A stretch of 64,000 bases of DNA from Plantactinospora sp040120695 (lineage in GTDB: Bacteria > Actinomycetota > Actinomycetes > Mycobacteriales > Micromonosporaceae): contig NZ_JBEEAC010000001.1 in the NCBI RefSeq assembly GCF_040120695.1, positions 124,001-188,000 on the forward strand, written 5' to 3'. The notes beneath the pieces were generated by a model that was not told the origin of the DNA, made no database searches, and saw only the letters and a list, made by a program, of their open reading frames with translations. Made by a program: the position numbers and the translations under genes. Position 1 is the stretch's first letter, and each line of letters opens with the position of its first letter. This document shows positions 35,060 to 43,341 of this stretch, in pieces.

Positions 35060-35944
35060 TCAGCGCGCCAGCAACGTCTCGCGCATCAGGGCGGCGGTCT
35101 CGGACGGCGTCCGGCCGACCCGGACCCCGACCGCCTCCAGCGCATCCTGCTTGGCCAGTGCCGTACCGGACGACCCGGAGACGATCGCCCCGGCGTGCCC
35201 CATCGTCTTCCCCTCCGGGGCGGTGAACCCGGCGACGTAGCCGACCACCGGCTTGCTGATGTGCTCGGCGATGTACGCCGCCGCACGCTCCTCCGCGTCC
35301 CCGCCGATCTCGCCGATCATCACGATCGCCTCGGTCTCCGGATCGTCCTCGAAGGCCTGGAGGCAGTCGATGTGCGTGGTGCCGACGATCGGGTCGCCGC
35401 CGATTCCGACACAGGTGGAGAAGCCGAAGTCGCGCAGCTCGTACATCATCTGGTAGGTCAGGGTGCCGCTCTTGCTGACCAGGCCGATCGGGCCCCGCTT
35501 GGTGATGTCGGCCGGGATGATGCCGGCGTTGGACTGACCGGGACTGATCAGCCCGGGACAGTTCGGTCCGATGATCCGGGTGCGGTTGCCGGCGGCCCGG
35601 GTGTAGGCCCAGAACTCGACGGTGTCGTGCACCGGGATGCCCTCGGTGAGCACCACGGCCAGGCCGAGGCGAGCGTCGACCGCCTCCAGCACGGCCGCCT
35701 TGGCGAACCGCGGTGGTACGAAGACCACGCTGACGTCGGCACCGGTCGCCCGGACCGCTTCGGCGCAGCCGTCGTAGACCGGGATGCCGTCGACGTCCCG
35801 GCCGCCCTTGCCCGGGGTGACCCCGGCGACGATGTTGGTGCCGGCGGCGAGCATCCGACGGGTGTGCCGGGTCCCCTCGGTGCCGGTGATGCCCTGGACC
35901 AGCACCCTGCTCTTCTCGGTGAGGAAGATTGCCATGGTTGTCAC
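35060..35944 (-). CDS. sucD: Succinyl-CoA synthetase-type ligase, alpha subunit
   Basis: A 294-residue alpha subunit of an ADP- or GDP-forming acyl-CoA ligase. It has the CoA-binding TEKSRVLVQGITGTEG start, TPGKGG, RIIGPNCPGLISPGQ, and SKSGTLTYQM, and the phospho-histidine loop GKTMGHAGAIVSGSSG. The GTG at 35944 overlaps the sucC stop (GTGA); an ATG three codons later is possible. Malate thiokinase subunits look very similar. Given the gene content I infer it regenerates succinyl-CoA, or another CoA donor, for the oxalate CoA-transferase. A second, housekeeping copy is expected elsewhere in the genome. Confidence 0.9.
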   Translation of the reverse strand: MTTMAIFLTEKSRVLVQGITGTEGTRHTRRMLAAGTNIVAGVTPGKGGRDVDGIPVYDGCAEAVRATGADVSVVFVPPRFAKAAVLEAVDARLGLAVVLTEGIPVHDTVEFWAYTRAAGNRTRIIGPNCPGLISPGQSNAGIIPADITKRGPIGLVSKSGTLTYQMMYELRDFGFSTCVGIGGDPIVGTTHIDCLQAFEDDPETEAIVMIGEIGGDAEERAAAYIAEHISKPVVGYVAGFTAPEGKTMGHAGAIVSGSSGTALAKQDALEAVGVRVGRTPSETAALMRETLLAR

Positions 35945-37119
35945 GCCCCCCTGCCGGCGAGTTCGGCGGCGAGCCGCGCCGCCCCGTCCATCGTGTCCAC
36001 CAGCCGTACGCCCGGAAGCGCGGCCTCGGTGAGGATCCGCCGCCCCTGTGCGGCGTTGTTGCCGTCGAGGCGGACGACCAGCGGTTTGCTGATCGCCTCA
36101 CCCCGGGCGGCGAGCAGCCCGACCGCCGCGACGATGCCGTCGGCGACCGCGTCGCAGGCGGTGATTCCGCCGAAGACGTTGACGAGGACGCTGCGCACGT
36201 CGGGATCGCCGAGGACGATCTCCAGACCGTTCGCCATCACCTCGGCCGAGGCGCCGCCGCCGATGTCGAGGAAGTTGGCCGGCCTCACCCCGCCGTACTC
36301 CGCACCGGCGTAGGCGACCACGTCAAGGGTGCTCATCACCAGCCCGGCGCCGTTTCCAATCACTCCGACGGCGCCGTCCAGCTTGACGTAGTTGAGGTCC
36401 CTCTCGGCGGCCCTGGCCTCCAGCGGGTCGGTGGCGCCGATGTCGACGTACCGCAGGTGCCCGGGCTGGCGGAACCGGGCGTTGTCGTCCAGCGTCACCT
36501 TGCCGTCCAGGGCCCGTACGCTGCCGTCGGTCAGTCGGGCCAGTGGATTGATCTCGACCAGGGTGGCGTCCTCCGACCGGAAGACGTGCCAGAGCCGGAC
36601 GAGCACCCGGGCCACCTCCTCGCGTACCCCGTCGGGCAGCCCGGCGTCGGTGGCCAGCCGGCGCGCGCCGGGCAGGTCGAACCCGTCGGCCGGGTCCACC
36701 CAGGCCCGGGCCAGCGCCTCCGGGTTCTCCGCCGCCACCTGCTCGATCTCGACGCCGCCCTGCGCGCAGGCGAGGGCGAGGAACGACCGGTTGGACCGGT
36801 CGAGCAGGAACGACACGTAGTACTCGTCGGCGATGTCGCCGGCCTCGGTGACCAGCACCCGGTGCACGGTGTGGCCCCTGATGCCCATCCCGAGGATCCG
36901 GCTGGCCGCGTCCCGGGCCGCGTCCGGCCCGTCGGCCAGTTTCACCCCGCCGGCCTTGCCCCGGCCGCCGGTCTTGACCTGTGCCTTGACCACCACGCGT
37001 CCGCCGATCTCGGCGGCGGCCGCGTGGGCCTCGTCGGGCGTACCGGCCACGCGGTTGCGGCTGACCGGTACGCCGTGCGTGGCGAAGAGTTCCTGTGCCT
37101 GGTGCTCCAACAGGTCCAC
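35941..37119 (-). CDS. sucC: Succinyl-CoA synthetase-type ligase, beta subunit
   Basis: A 392-residue ATP-grasp beta subunit that pairs with sucD. It begins VDLLEHQAQELFATHGVPV and contains VVKAQVKTGGRGKAGGVKLA, LVEINPLARL, and later NVFGGITACDAVADGI, the nucleotide-phosphate and alpha-interface motifs. GGGAGG lies five bases before the GTG at 37119. The 5' leader holds a long hairpin (37157-37192) and, farther upstream, the operator shared with frc. Substrate could be succinate or malate; the sequence alone does not decide. Confidence 0.9.
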   Translation of the reverse strand: MDLLEHQAQELFATHGVPVSRNRVAGTPDEAHAAAAEIGGRVVVKAQVKTGGRGKAGGVKLADGPDAARDAASRILGMGIRGHTVHRVLVTEAGDIADEYYVSFLLDRSNRSFLALACAQGGVEIEQVAAENPEALARAWVDPADGFDLPGARRLATDAGLPDGVREEVARVLVRLWHVFRSEDATLVEINPLARLTDGSVRALDGKVTLDDNARFRQPGHLRYVDIGATDPLEARAAERDLNYVKLDGAVGVIGNGAGLVMSTLDVVAYAGAEYGGVRPANFLDIGGGASAEVMANGLEIVLGDPDVRSVLVNVFGGITACDAVADGIVAAVGLLAARGEAISKPLVVRLDGNNAAQGRRILTEAALPGVRLVDTMDGAARLAAELAGRGA

Positions 37120-37156
37120 CGGGCCTCCCTTCTTCTCGACCTTCGGTGGGTTGGCT

Positions 37157-37192
37157 CCGACCGCCCGTGGGCGGTCCCGGACGGGCGGTCGG
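37157..37192 (-). other. 12-bp-stem hairpin in the sucC leader
   Basis: CCGACCGCCCGT and ACGGGCGGTCGG are perfectly complementary around a 12-base loop. On the minus strand the hairpin ends 37 bases before the sucC GTG, so it could act as an attenuator or stabilise the leader. Confidence 0.55.
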
Positions 37193-37320
37193 AGAGCCGG
37201 GGGAGTGCGGATCGGACCGGAGGTAAGGGTCGGACCGGGATGGGGTGCGGGCAGCGGAAGCGGGTTCTGACTCGCACCGACGCACGGGGGTCGCACCGCC
37301 GGGACCTCAACGACTTCGGC

Positions 37321-37398
37321 GGAAAACGTCCCGCTACCCCCTAGACACTCCGCTGTTACATGCGCCACGATATTGCCTACCCCATACGGTATGCAATC
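37321..37398 (+). repeat. Duplicated promoter block, frc copy
   Basis: These 78 bp, beginning GGAAAACGTCCC and ending at the operator, align with 45062-45140 before oxc. I count about eight mismatches and one single-base indel by eye. Conserved parts include CTAGACACTCCGCTGT and ATTGCCTACCCCATACGGTA. Confidence 0.85.
37381..37395 (+). promoter_or_regulatory. Predicted GntR operator, frc / sucCD
   Basis: CCCATACGGTATGCA carries the perfect core ATACGGTAT and a full right half-site. It lies 110 bp before frc and could also serve the divergent sucCD pair. Confidence 0.7.
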
Positions 37399-37505
37399 CC
37401 GGGCAGGGGTGGACCGAACGGGTCCACGGCAACCGCGACGGCAGGCAACCGAGGCATCAGCTCGACGGCCGGCAGTGCACGGCGGGGCGCGCACAGGAGG
37501 TTGGC

Positions 37506-38735
37506 ATGGGTAAGGCACTGGAGGGCGTACGGGTCCTCGACATGACGCACGTACAGTCCGGCCCCTCGTCCACGCAGATCCTGGCGTGGCTGGGCGCGGA
37601 CGTGATCAAGTTGGAGGCGCCGGGCCAGGGTGACATCACCCGTACCCAGCTGCGCGACATCCCGAACGTGGACAGCCTCTACTTCACGATGCTCAACGGC
37701 AACAAGCGCAGCATCACCCTGAACATGAAGCACGAGCGGGGCAGGGAGGTCTTCACCCGGTTGGTGTCCGGCGTGGACATCCTGGTGGAGAACTTCGGCC
37801 CCGGGGTGGTGGAGCGGTTCGGCTTCCCCTGGGAACGGCTCCAGGAAATCAACCCCGGCCTGGTCTACGCCTCCATCAAGGGCTTCGGGCCGGGCCGCTA
37901 CGCCAACTTCAAGGCGTACGAGGTGATCGCCCAGGCGATGGGCGGGGCGATGAGCACCACCGGCTTCGAGGACGGGCCGCCGACCGCCACCGGAGCGCAG
38001 ATCGGCGACTCCGGCACCGGCATCCACCTGGTCGCCGGCATCCTGGCCGCGCTCTACCAGCGCACCCGCACCGGGCGGGGTCAGCGGGTGCAGGTCGCCA
38101 TGCAGGACGCGGTGCTCAACCTCTGCCGGGTCAAGCTGCGAGACCAGCAGCGGCTGGCGCACGGCCCGCTGGGGGAGTACCCGAACGAGACCTTCGGCGA
38201 CGAGGTGCCCCGCTCCGGCAACGCCTCCGGCGGCGGCCAGCCCGGCTGGGCGGTGCGGTGCGCCCCCGGCGGACCGAACGACTACATCTACGTGATCATC
38301 CAGCCGGTGGGCTGGAAGCCGCTCTGCGAGCTGATCGGCAAGCCCGAGCTGGCCGACGACCCCGCCTGGAACACCCCGCAGGTGCGCCTGAACAAGCTCG
38401 ACAAGGCGTTCGCGCTGATCGAGGAGTGGACCGAGCGGCACACCAAGCAGGAGGTCATGGAGCGGCTCAACGCGTACAACATCCCGTGCGGGCCGATCCT
38501 GTCGACCAGGGAGCTGATCGAGGACGAGACCCTCGCCCAGCTCGGCTCGGTGGTCGAGGTCGCGCATCCCGCGCGGGGGGCGTACAAGACGGTCGGCAAC
38601 CCGATCAAGCTCTCCGACTCGCACGTCGAGGTGGAGCGCTCGCCGCTGCTCGGCGAGCACACTCGCCAGGTCCTCGGCGAGTTGGGCTACTCCGAGGAAC
38701 AGGTCGGCGAGCTGCGCGCCGCCGGCGCGGTCTGA
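37506..38735 (+). CDS. frc: Formyl-CoA:oxalate CoA-transferase
   Basis: A 409-residue class III CoA-transferase that activates oxalate to oxalyl-CoA. It begins with the family sequence LEGVRVLDMTHVQSGPS. The catalytic aspartate is Asp168 in QIGDSGTGIHL, corresponding to Asp169 of the Oxalobacter enzyme. The glycine-rich lid is present as SGGGQPGWAV, and SIKGFGPG and IPCGPILST are also in place. This degree of match favours Frc over other class III transferases. GGAGG lies five bases before the ATG. It heads a probable operon running to terC at 44363. Confidence 0.95.
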   Translation: MGKALEGVRVLDMTHVQSGPSSTQILAWLGADVIKLEAPGQGDITRTQLRDIPNVDSLYFTMLNGNKRSITLNMKHERGREVFTRLVSGVDILVENFGPGVVERFGFPWERLQEINPGLVYASIKGFGPGRYANFKAYEVIAQAMGGAMSTTGFEDGPPTATGAQIGDSGTGIHLVAGILAALYQRTRTGRGQRVQVAMQDAVLNLCRVKLRDQQRLAHGPLGEYPNETFGDEVPRSGNASGGGQPGWAVRCAPGGPNDYIYVIIQPVGWKPLCELIGKPELADDPAWNTPQVRLNKLDKAFALIEEWTERHTKQEVMERLNAYNIPCGPILSTRELIEDETLAQLGSVVEVAHPARGAYKTVGNPIKLSDSHVEVERSPLLGEHTRQVLGELGYSEEQVGELRAAGAV

Positions 38736-38856
38736 ATGGCCGGACGTCATCCGACGGCGTCCGGCACCGCATCCGCGACCACCGTCCGAGCCGAACCGTA
38801 CGTTCCCCGGTCCGCCGGCACCGCCGGCACCGGCGTTCCCCGAAGGAGACGACGTC

Positions 38857-41022
38857 ATGCCATCCAACGACAGCAGCTACGACCGCGAGGCCGTGCGGCG
38901 GGTGCTGGACCAGGCCGCCGCCCAGGGCCGGAGTTCGCTGACCGCTCCCGAGGGGCGGCTGGTGGTCGAGGCGTACGGGATCGCCACCCCGGGTGAGGGC
39001 CTGGCCGGTGGCGCCGAGGAGGCGGTCGCGCTGGCCGAGCGGATCGGCCTGCCGGTGGTGCTGAAGATCGTCTCGCCGGACATCCTGCACAAGACCGAGG
39101 CCGGCGGCGTGCTGGTGGGCCTGCGCACCGCCGAGGAGGTGGCCGCGGGGTACGACACCATCCTCGCCAACGCCCGGGCGTACCGGGCGGATGCCGAGAT
39201 CGTCGGGGTGCAGGTGCAGCGGCAGCTCGACGCCGGCCACGAGGTCATCGTCGGTACGGTCACCGACCCCACCTTCGGCAAGGTGGTCGCGTTCGGGCTC
39301 GGCGGCGTACTCGTCGAGGTGCTCAAGGACGTGACGTTCCGGCTCGCTCCGACCGACACCGACACCGCGCTGTCGATGATCGACGGGATCGCCTCGGCCG
39401 AGATCCTGCGCGGGGTACGCGGCGCCGAGCCGGCCAACCGTGCGGTGCTGGCCGACCTGATCGTCCGACTGTCGCACCTGGTCACCGACTTCCCGGAACT
39501 GGCCGAGGTGGATCTCAACCCGGTGCTGGCCACCGCCGCCGGTGCGACCGCGGTGGACGTGCGGATCCTGGTCGACCCGGCCGCGGCGGTGCGGCCGGAG
39601 CGCTTCACCGACGAGGAGATCCTGGCCAGCATGACCCGGATCATGCGGCCGGCCTCGGTCGCGGTGATCGGCGCCTCCGCCGAGGCCGGCAAGATCGGGA
39701 ACTCGGTGATGAAGAACCTGGTCAACGGCGGCTACCAGGGCGAGATCTACCCGATCAACCCGAAGGCCAGCGAAATCGAAGACCGCAAGGCGTTCCGGAG
39801 CATCTCCGACGTGCCCGGCCCGGTCGACGTGGCGGTCTTCGCCATCCCGGCGAAGTTCGTGCCGCAGGCGCTGGCCGAGGTCGGCGCCAAGGGGGTCGCC
39901 GGGGCGATCCTGATCCCGTCCGGGTTCGGCGAGACCGGCAACCACGAGTTGCAGGCCGAGGTGGTCAGGGTCGCCCGCGAACACGGCGTACGCATCCTCG
40001 GGCCGAACATCTACGGCTACTACTACACCCCGGAGAACCTCTCGGCGACGTTCTGCACCCCGTACGACGTCAGGGGCGGGGTGGCGCTCTCCTCGCAGAG
40101 CGGCGGCATCGGGATGGCCATTCTCGGCTTCAGCCGGGCCGCCCGGATGGGCGTCTCCGCGATCGTCGGCGTCGGCAACAAGGCCGACATCGACGAGGAC
40201 GACCTGCTGACCTTCTTCGAGAGCGACCCGAACACCCAGCTCATCGCCATGCACCTGGAAGACCTCAAGGACGGCCGGTCGTTCGCCGACACCGCCCGCC
40301 GGGTCTCCAGGACCAAGCCGGTGGTGGTGCTCAAGGCGGGCCGCACCGACCAGGGCGCCAGGGCGGCCAGCTCGCACACCGGGGCGCTGGCCGGCAACGA
40401 CAAGGTCTACGACGACATCCTGCGCTCCAACGGCGTGATCCGGGCCCCGGGCCTGAACGACCTGCTGGAGTACGCCCGGGGCATCCCACTGCTGCCCACC
40501 CCGCGGGGCGAGAACGTCGTCATCATCACCGGTGCCGGCGGCTCCGGGGTGCTGCTCTCGGACGCCTGCGTGGACAACAAGCTCACCCTGATGGAGATCC
40601 CACCGGACCTCGACGAGGCGTTCCGCAGGTTCATCCCGCCGTTCGGCGCGGCCGGCAACCCGGTGGACATCACCGGCGGTGAGCCGCCGTCGACCTACCG
40701 CAACACCATCGCCCTGGGACTGTCCGACCCCCGTATCCACTCGCTGATCCTCGGCTACTGGCACACCATCGTCACCCCGCCGATGGTCTTCGCCGAGCTG
40801 GTCGTCGACGTGGTCGAGGAGTTCCGGGCCAAGGGCGTCCACAAGCCGGTGGTCGCCTCGCTCGCCGGCGACGTCGAGGTCGAGGAGGCCAGCGAGTACC
40901 TGTACCGGCACCGGATCGTCGCCTACCCGTACACCACGGAGAAGCCGGTCGCGGTGCTCGGCGCCAAGTACCGGTGGGCACGTTCCGCCGGTCTGCTGGG
41001 CGGCCAACCGGACGGCCGCTGA
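38857..41022 (+). CDS. NDP-forming acyl-CoA synthetase, beta-alpha fusion
   Basis: A 721-residue fused acyl-CoA synthetase (acetate-CoA ligase, ADP-forming type). The ATP-grasp part is at the N-terminus (VVLKIVSPDILHKTEAGGV, FGLGGVLVEVLKDV, EVDLNPVL). The CoA-binding and ligase parts follow (SVAVIGASAEAGKIGNSV, SSQSGGIGMAILGF and SSHTGALAGNDKVYDD, which holds the phospho-His). The usual GPNCxG loop reads GPNIYGYYY, an unusual active-site change. Located directly after frc, it may conserve formyl-CoA or oxalyl-CoA bond energy as ATP, or act as an oxalate/formate-CoA ligase. Substrate is inferred from context only. GGAG precedes the ATG at a normal distance. Confidence 0.82.
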   Translation: MPSNDSSYDREAVRRVLDQAAAQGRSSLTAPEGRLVVEAYGIATPGEGLAGGAEEAVALAERIGLPVVLKIVSPDILHKTEAGGVLVGLRTAEEVAAGYDTILANARAYRADAEIVGVQVQRQLDAGHEVIVGTVTDPTFGKVVAFGLGGVLVEVLKDVTFRLAPTDTDTALSMIDGIASAEILRGVRGAEPANRAVLADLIVRLSHLVTDFPELAEVDLNPVLATAAGATAVDVRILVDPAAAVRPERFTDEEILASMTRIMRPASVAVIGASAEAGKIGNSVMKNLVNGGYQGEIYPINPKASEIEDRKAFRSISDVPGPVDVAVFAIPAKFVPQALAEVGAKGVAGAILIPSGFGETGNHELQAEVVRVAREHGVRILGPNIYGYYYTPENLSATFCTPYDVRGGVALSSQSGGIGMAILGFSRAARMGVSAIVGVGNKADIDEDDLLTFFESDPNTQLIAMHLEDLKDGRSFADTARRVSRTKPVVVLKAGRTDQGARAASSHTGALAGNDKVYDDILRSNGVIRAPGLNDLLEYARGIPLLPTPRGENVVIITGAGGSGVLLSDACVDNKLTLMEIPPDLDEAFRRFIPPFGAAGNPVDITGGEPPSTYRNTIALGLSDPRIHSLILGYWHTIVTPPMVFAELVVDVVEEFRAKGVHKPVVASLAGDVEVEEASEYLYRHRIVAYPYTTEKPVAVLGAKYRWARSAGLLGGQPDGR

Positions 41023-41171
41023 GCAATGCACGGTTCCACCCGACCGGTCAGTTGGAGGGGCCACTAAGCGACACGGCGACCCGCTCCGCGGCCAAGGGTC
41101 AACGGACACAAGCGTCGGAACCGGCCCGTCCTCCGGCTCCGTACGACGTCACAGTCCCCAGGAGGTCCAGC

Positions 41172-42722
41172 GTGGACGCTTCGAACAGCCCTTATCCAAC
41201 CCAGCCGACCAGTACCACCCCGGCGGCCGGCACCGCCGCGATGCCCGAGCAGCCTGGCGGTGTCCCGGCGGCACCCCCCGCCGAGGAGCGCGTGTGGCGG
41301 GCCGGACGGCTCGAACCGATGCCGATCCGGGAACTGCCCAAGGCTCCGCCCTCGATCCACCTCCTCGGCCCGACCGTGTTCCTCGTCGCGCTCGGCGTGG
41401 GCATGGGCGAGTCGTACATGTGGCCCCGACTGGTCCTGATCTTCGGGCCGGAGATCCGGTGGCTCTTCCTGATCGGTGTCACCCTGCAGGCCTTCGTGAT
41501 GCTGGAGATGGCCCGGTACGCGATGGCGACCGGAGAGAGCATCTTCTTCGGGGCCGCCCGGGTCTTCAAACCACTGATGTGGTTCTTCTTCAGCGTGGCG
41601 ATCCTGGTCTACATCTGGCCCGGACACCTCTCGACCGGCGCCGCCGCCTTCGAGGAGGTGACCGGCATACCCTGGACGGTCAGCGCCTGTGTCGGGCTGA
41701 TCCTGGTCGGCGTGGTGTTCAGTCTGGCCAAGGTGATCTACCCGCTGCTGGAGAGCCTGCTCGGCCTGCTGATCGGCGTACTGGTGATCGGCACCTCGGT
41801 GGTCGCCTCGATCGTCGGGCAGTGGAGCGACGTCACCTCCACGCTCGGCGGCATGTTCCACTTCGGCTACCTGCCGGACGAGGCGATGTCGGCGGCATGG
41901 TTCCCGGTCATCGTCGGGGCGATCGCCTTCGCCGGCCCGTCCGGGATGCAGCAGATGTGGTACACACTGCACCTGCGGGACTCCGGTGCCGGCATGGGCG
42001 CGCACATCCCGAAGATCCGTGGCCTGCGGCACGCGGGCGAGCAGGAGGAGATGCCGTCCCGCGGCTTCATGTTCGACACCGACAGCCCGGAGGAGATGAG
42101 GAAGTGGAAGGGCTGGCGACGCTGGGTCACCTTCGACGCCCTGCTGCTCTTCTGGGGCGTCACGATGCTGGTCACCATCTCGTTCACGGTGCTGGCCCAG
42201 ACCGCCGTCCGGGAGAACCCGGGCGTCGGGGACGTGATCCGCGACGGGGAGCGGGAGGCGGCGCTGACCGCGATGGCCGACGCGTTCGCCGCGGCCGGGG
42301 CGCCGGTGCTGCACGGGGTCTTCCTCGGCTTCATCGCGCTGATCGGCCTCAACGCCACGCTCGGCCTCTTCGACTCGTTCTCCCGGGGCCAGGCGGACAT
42401 GACCTACCACTTCGTGCCCGGGGCCAAGCGGTTCAGCATGTCGAAGCTGTACGCCGGGTTCCTCTGGGGCGTCATCACGTTCGGCATCCTGATCCTGAAC
42501 TTCGGGCCGGCGGACGGCCCGGGCGCGATCCTCGACGTGCTGGCCTTCCTCTCCACCTTCGCGATGGGCGCGTACTGTGTCGTGCTGCTGTTGGTGAACA
42601 ACCGGATGTTGCCGAAGCCGATCCGGCCGGGCATCGTGCAGAACGCGGTGATCGGGTTCGGCGCGCTGTTCTATCTCGGGATGCTCGTCTACAGCCTACT
42701 CCGGTTCGGCGTGGTCATATGA
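41172..42722 (+). CDS. Nramp-related multi-pass membrane transporter
   Basis: A 516-residue protein with about 11 transmembrane helices after a 60-residue Pro-rich N-terminus. The first helix, LLGPTVFLVALGVGMGESY followed by MWPRL, resembles divergent Nramp-family proteins in which the metal-binding DPGN of helix 1 is replaced by GxGE. Classical metal ligands are therefore not evident, and the substrate may not be a metal ion. A long loop at about 275-320 contains charged EMPSRGFMFDTDSPEEMRKW. The GTG at 41172 has GGAGG six bases upstream. It lies in the frc operon between the acyl-CoA synthetase and a small membrane protein. Oxalate chelates divalent cations, so metal uptake is a reasonable idea. 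Confidence 0.7.
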   Translation: MDASNSPYPTQPTSTTPAAGTAAMPEQPGGVPAAPPAEERVWRAGRLEPMPIRELPKAPPSIHLLGPTVFLVALGVGMGESYMWPRLVLIFGPEIRWLFLIGVTLQAFVMLEMARYAMATGESIFFGAARVFKPLMWFFFSVAILVYIWPGHLSTGAAAFEEVTGIPWTVSACVGLILVGVVFSLAKVIYPLLESLLGLLIGVLVIGTSVVASIVGQWSDVTSTLGGMFHFGYLPDEAMSAAWFPVIVGAIAFAGPSGMQQMWYTLHLRDSGAGMGAHIPKIRGLRHAGEQEEMPSRGFMFDTDSPEEMRKWKGWRRWVTFDALLLFWGVTMLVTISFTVLAQTAVRENPGVGDVIRDGEREAALTAMADAFAAAGAPVLHGVFLGFIALIGLNATLGLFDSFSRGQADMTYHFVPGAKRFSMSKLYAGFLWGVITFGILILNFGPADGPGAILDVLAFLSTFAMGAYCVVLLLVNNRMLPKPIRPGIVQNAVIGFGALFYLGMLVYSLLRFGVVI

Positions 42723-42762
42723 GCCGGCCGGCCGCGGGGCACGAACGGAACGGGGAGATGGC

Positions 42763-43341
42763 ATGACCGGCGACAAAGTACGCCACCTCGGTGAGCTCGC
42801 CCTGCCGGGAGCCGGCATCGGTGCGACCGCCGGGGTGGCGGCCGTCGGGCTCGCCCTGCTCGCCGGCCAACCGATCGGCTGGGCGGTGGCCACCGGCGTG
42901 GGGCTCGGCCTGCCGCTGGTACTGCTCGGCGGCGGCTTCGCGCTGCTGACGGGTGCCGGCGTGGTGTCGCCGGGCGTCTTCGCTCCGGCGGCGCTCTACT
43001 GGTTCATCGGATTTCCGGTGGCCCGGGTGGTCCACGAGATGCTGGTCGGCCTGATGGTCGTCGGCCGGCCGGCACTGCCGCCGGACCTGCCCGGCTTCCT
43101 CGCCTACCAGGCGATCGTCAGTCTCGGCTTCGCGATCGGCTTCAGCTGGCTGCACGAGCGGATCGCGCCGGGCTGGCTGCGCCGGATCCGGCACCGCAAC
43201 CCGGCCGCCGACCGGCTGTACACCTTCTACCTCCGGCATGCCGAGGCACAGTGGAAGGCCCGGGAGAGCCGTCGGCGGGCCCGGGCCGCCGCTCGGGCTG
43301 CCGGTCGATCCACCGTGTTCCGAGCCAAGGGAGAGTTATGA
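42763..43341 (+). CDS. Membrane protein of unknown function in the frc operon
   Basis: A 192-residue protein with four likely transmembrane helices (about 14-35, 38-58, 68-88 and 108-128) and a basic cytoplasmic C-terminus rich in Arg (ESRRRARAAARAAGR). I do not recognise a family. GGGGAG precedes the ATG, and its stop overlaps the ATG of the terC gene (ATGA). It is therefore co-translated with terC and follows the Nramp-like gene by 40 bp. A role as a partner subunit of one of these transporters is possible but unproved. Confidence 0.7.
   Translation: MTGDKVRHLGELALPGAGIGATAGVAAVGLALLAGQPIGWAVATGVGLGLPLVLLGGGFALLTGAGVVSPGVFAPAALYWFIGFPVARVVHEMLVGLMVVGRPALPPDLPGFLAYQAIVSLGFAIGFSWLHERIAPGWLRRIRHRNPAADRLYTFYLRHAEAQWKARESRRRARAAARAAGRSTVFRAKGEL

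Larger units (their letters stand above)
37120..37505. promoter_or_regulatory. Divergent sucCD/frc control region
   Basis: In 386 noncoding bp this region holds a leader hairpin for sucC (37157-37192), a block duplicated in front of oxc (37321-37398) and a predicted GntR operator (37381-37395). A GGAGG ribosome site (37496-37500) for frc completes it. No gene is supported within it. Confidence 0.7.

Noticed and set aside
38605..41109. Long open frame antisense to the acyl-CoA synthetase
   Set aside because: It has low-complexity Asp/Val/Arg composition and lies over a clearly recognisable gene on the other strand.
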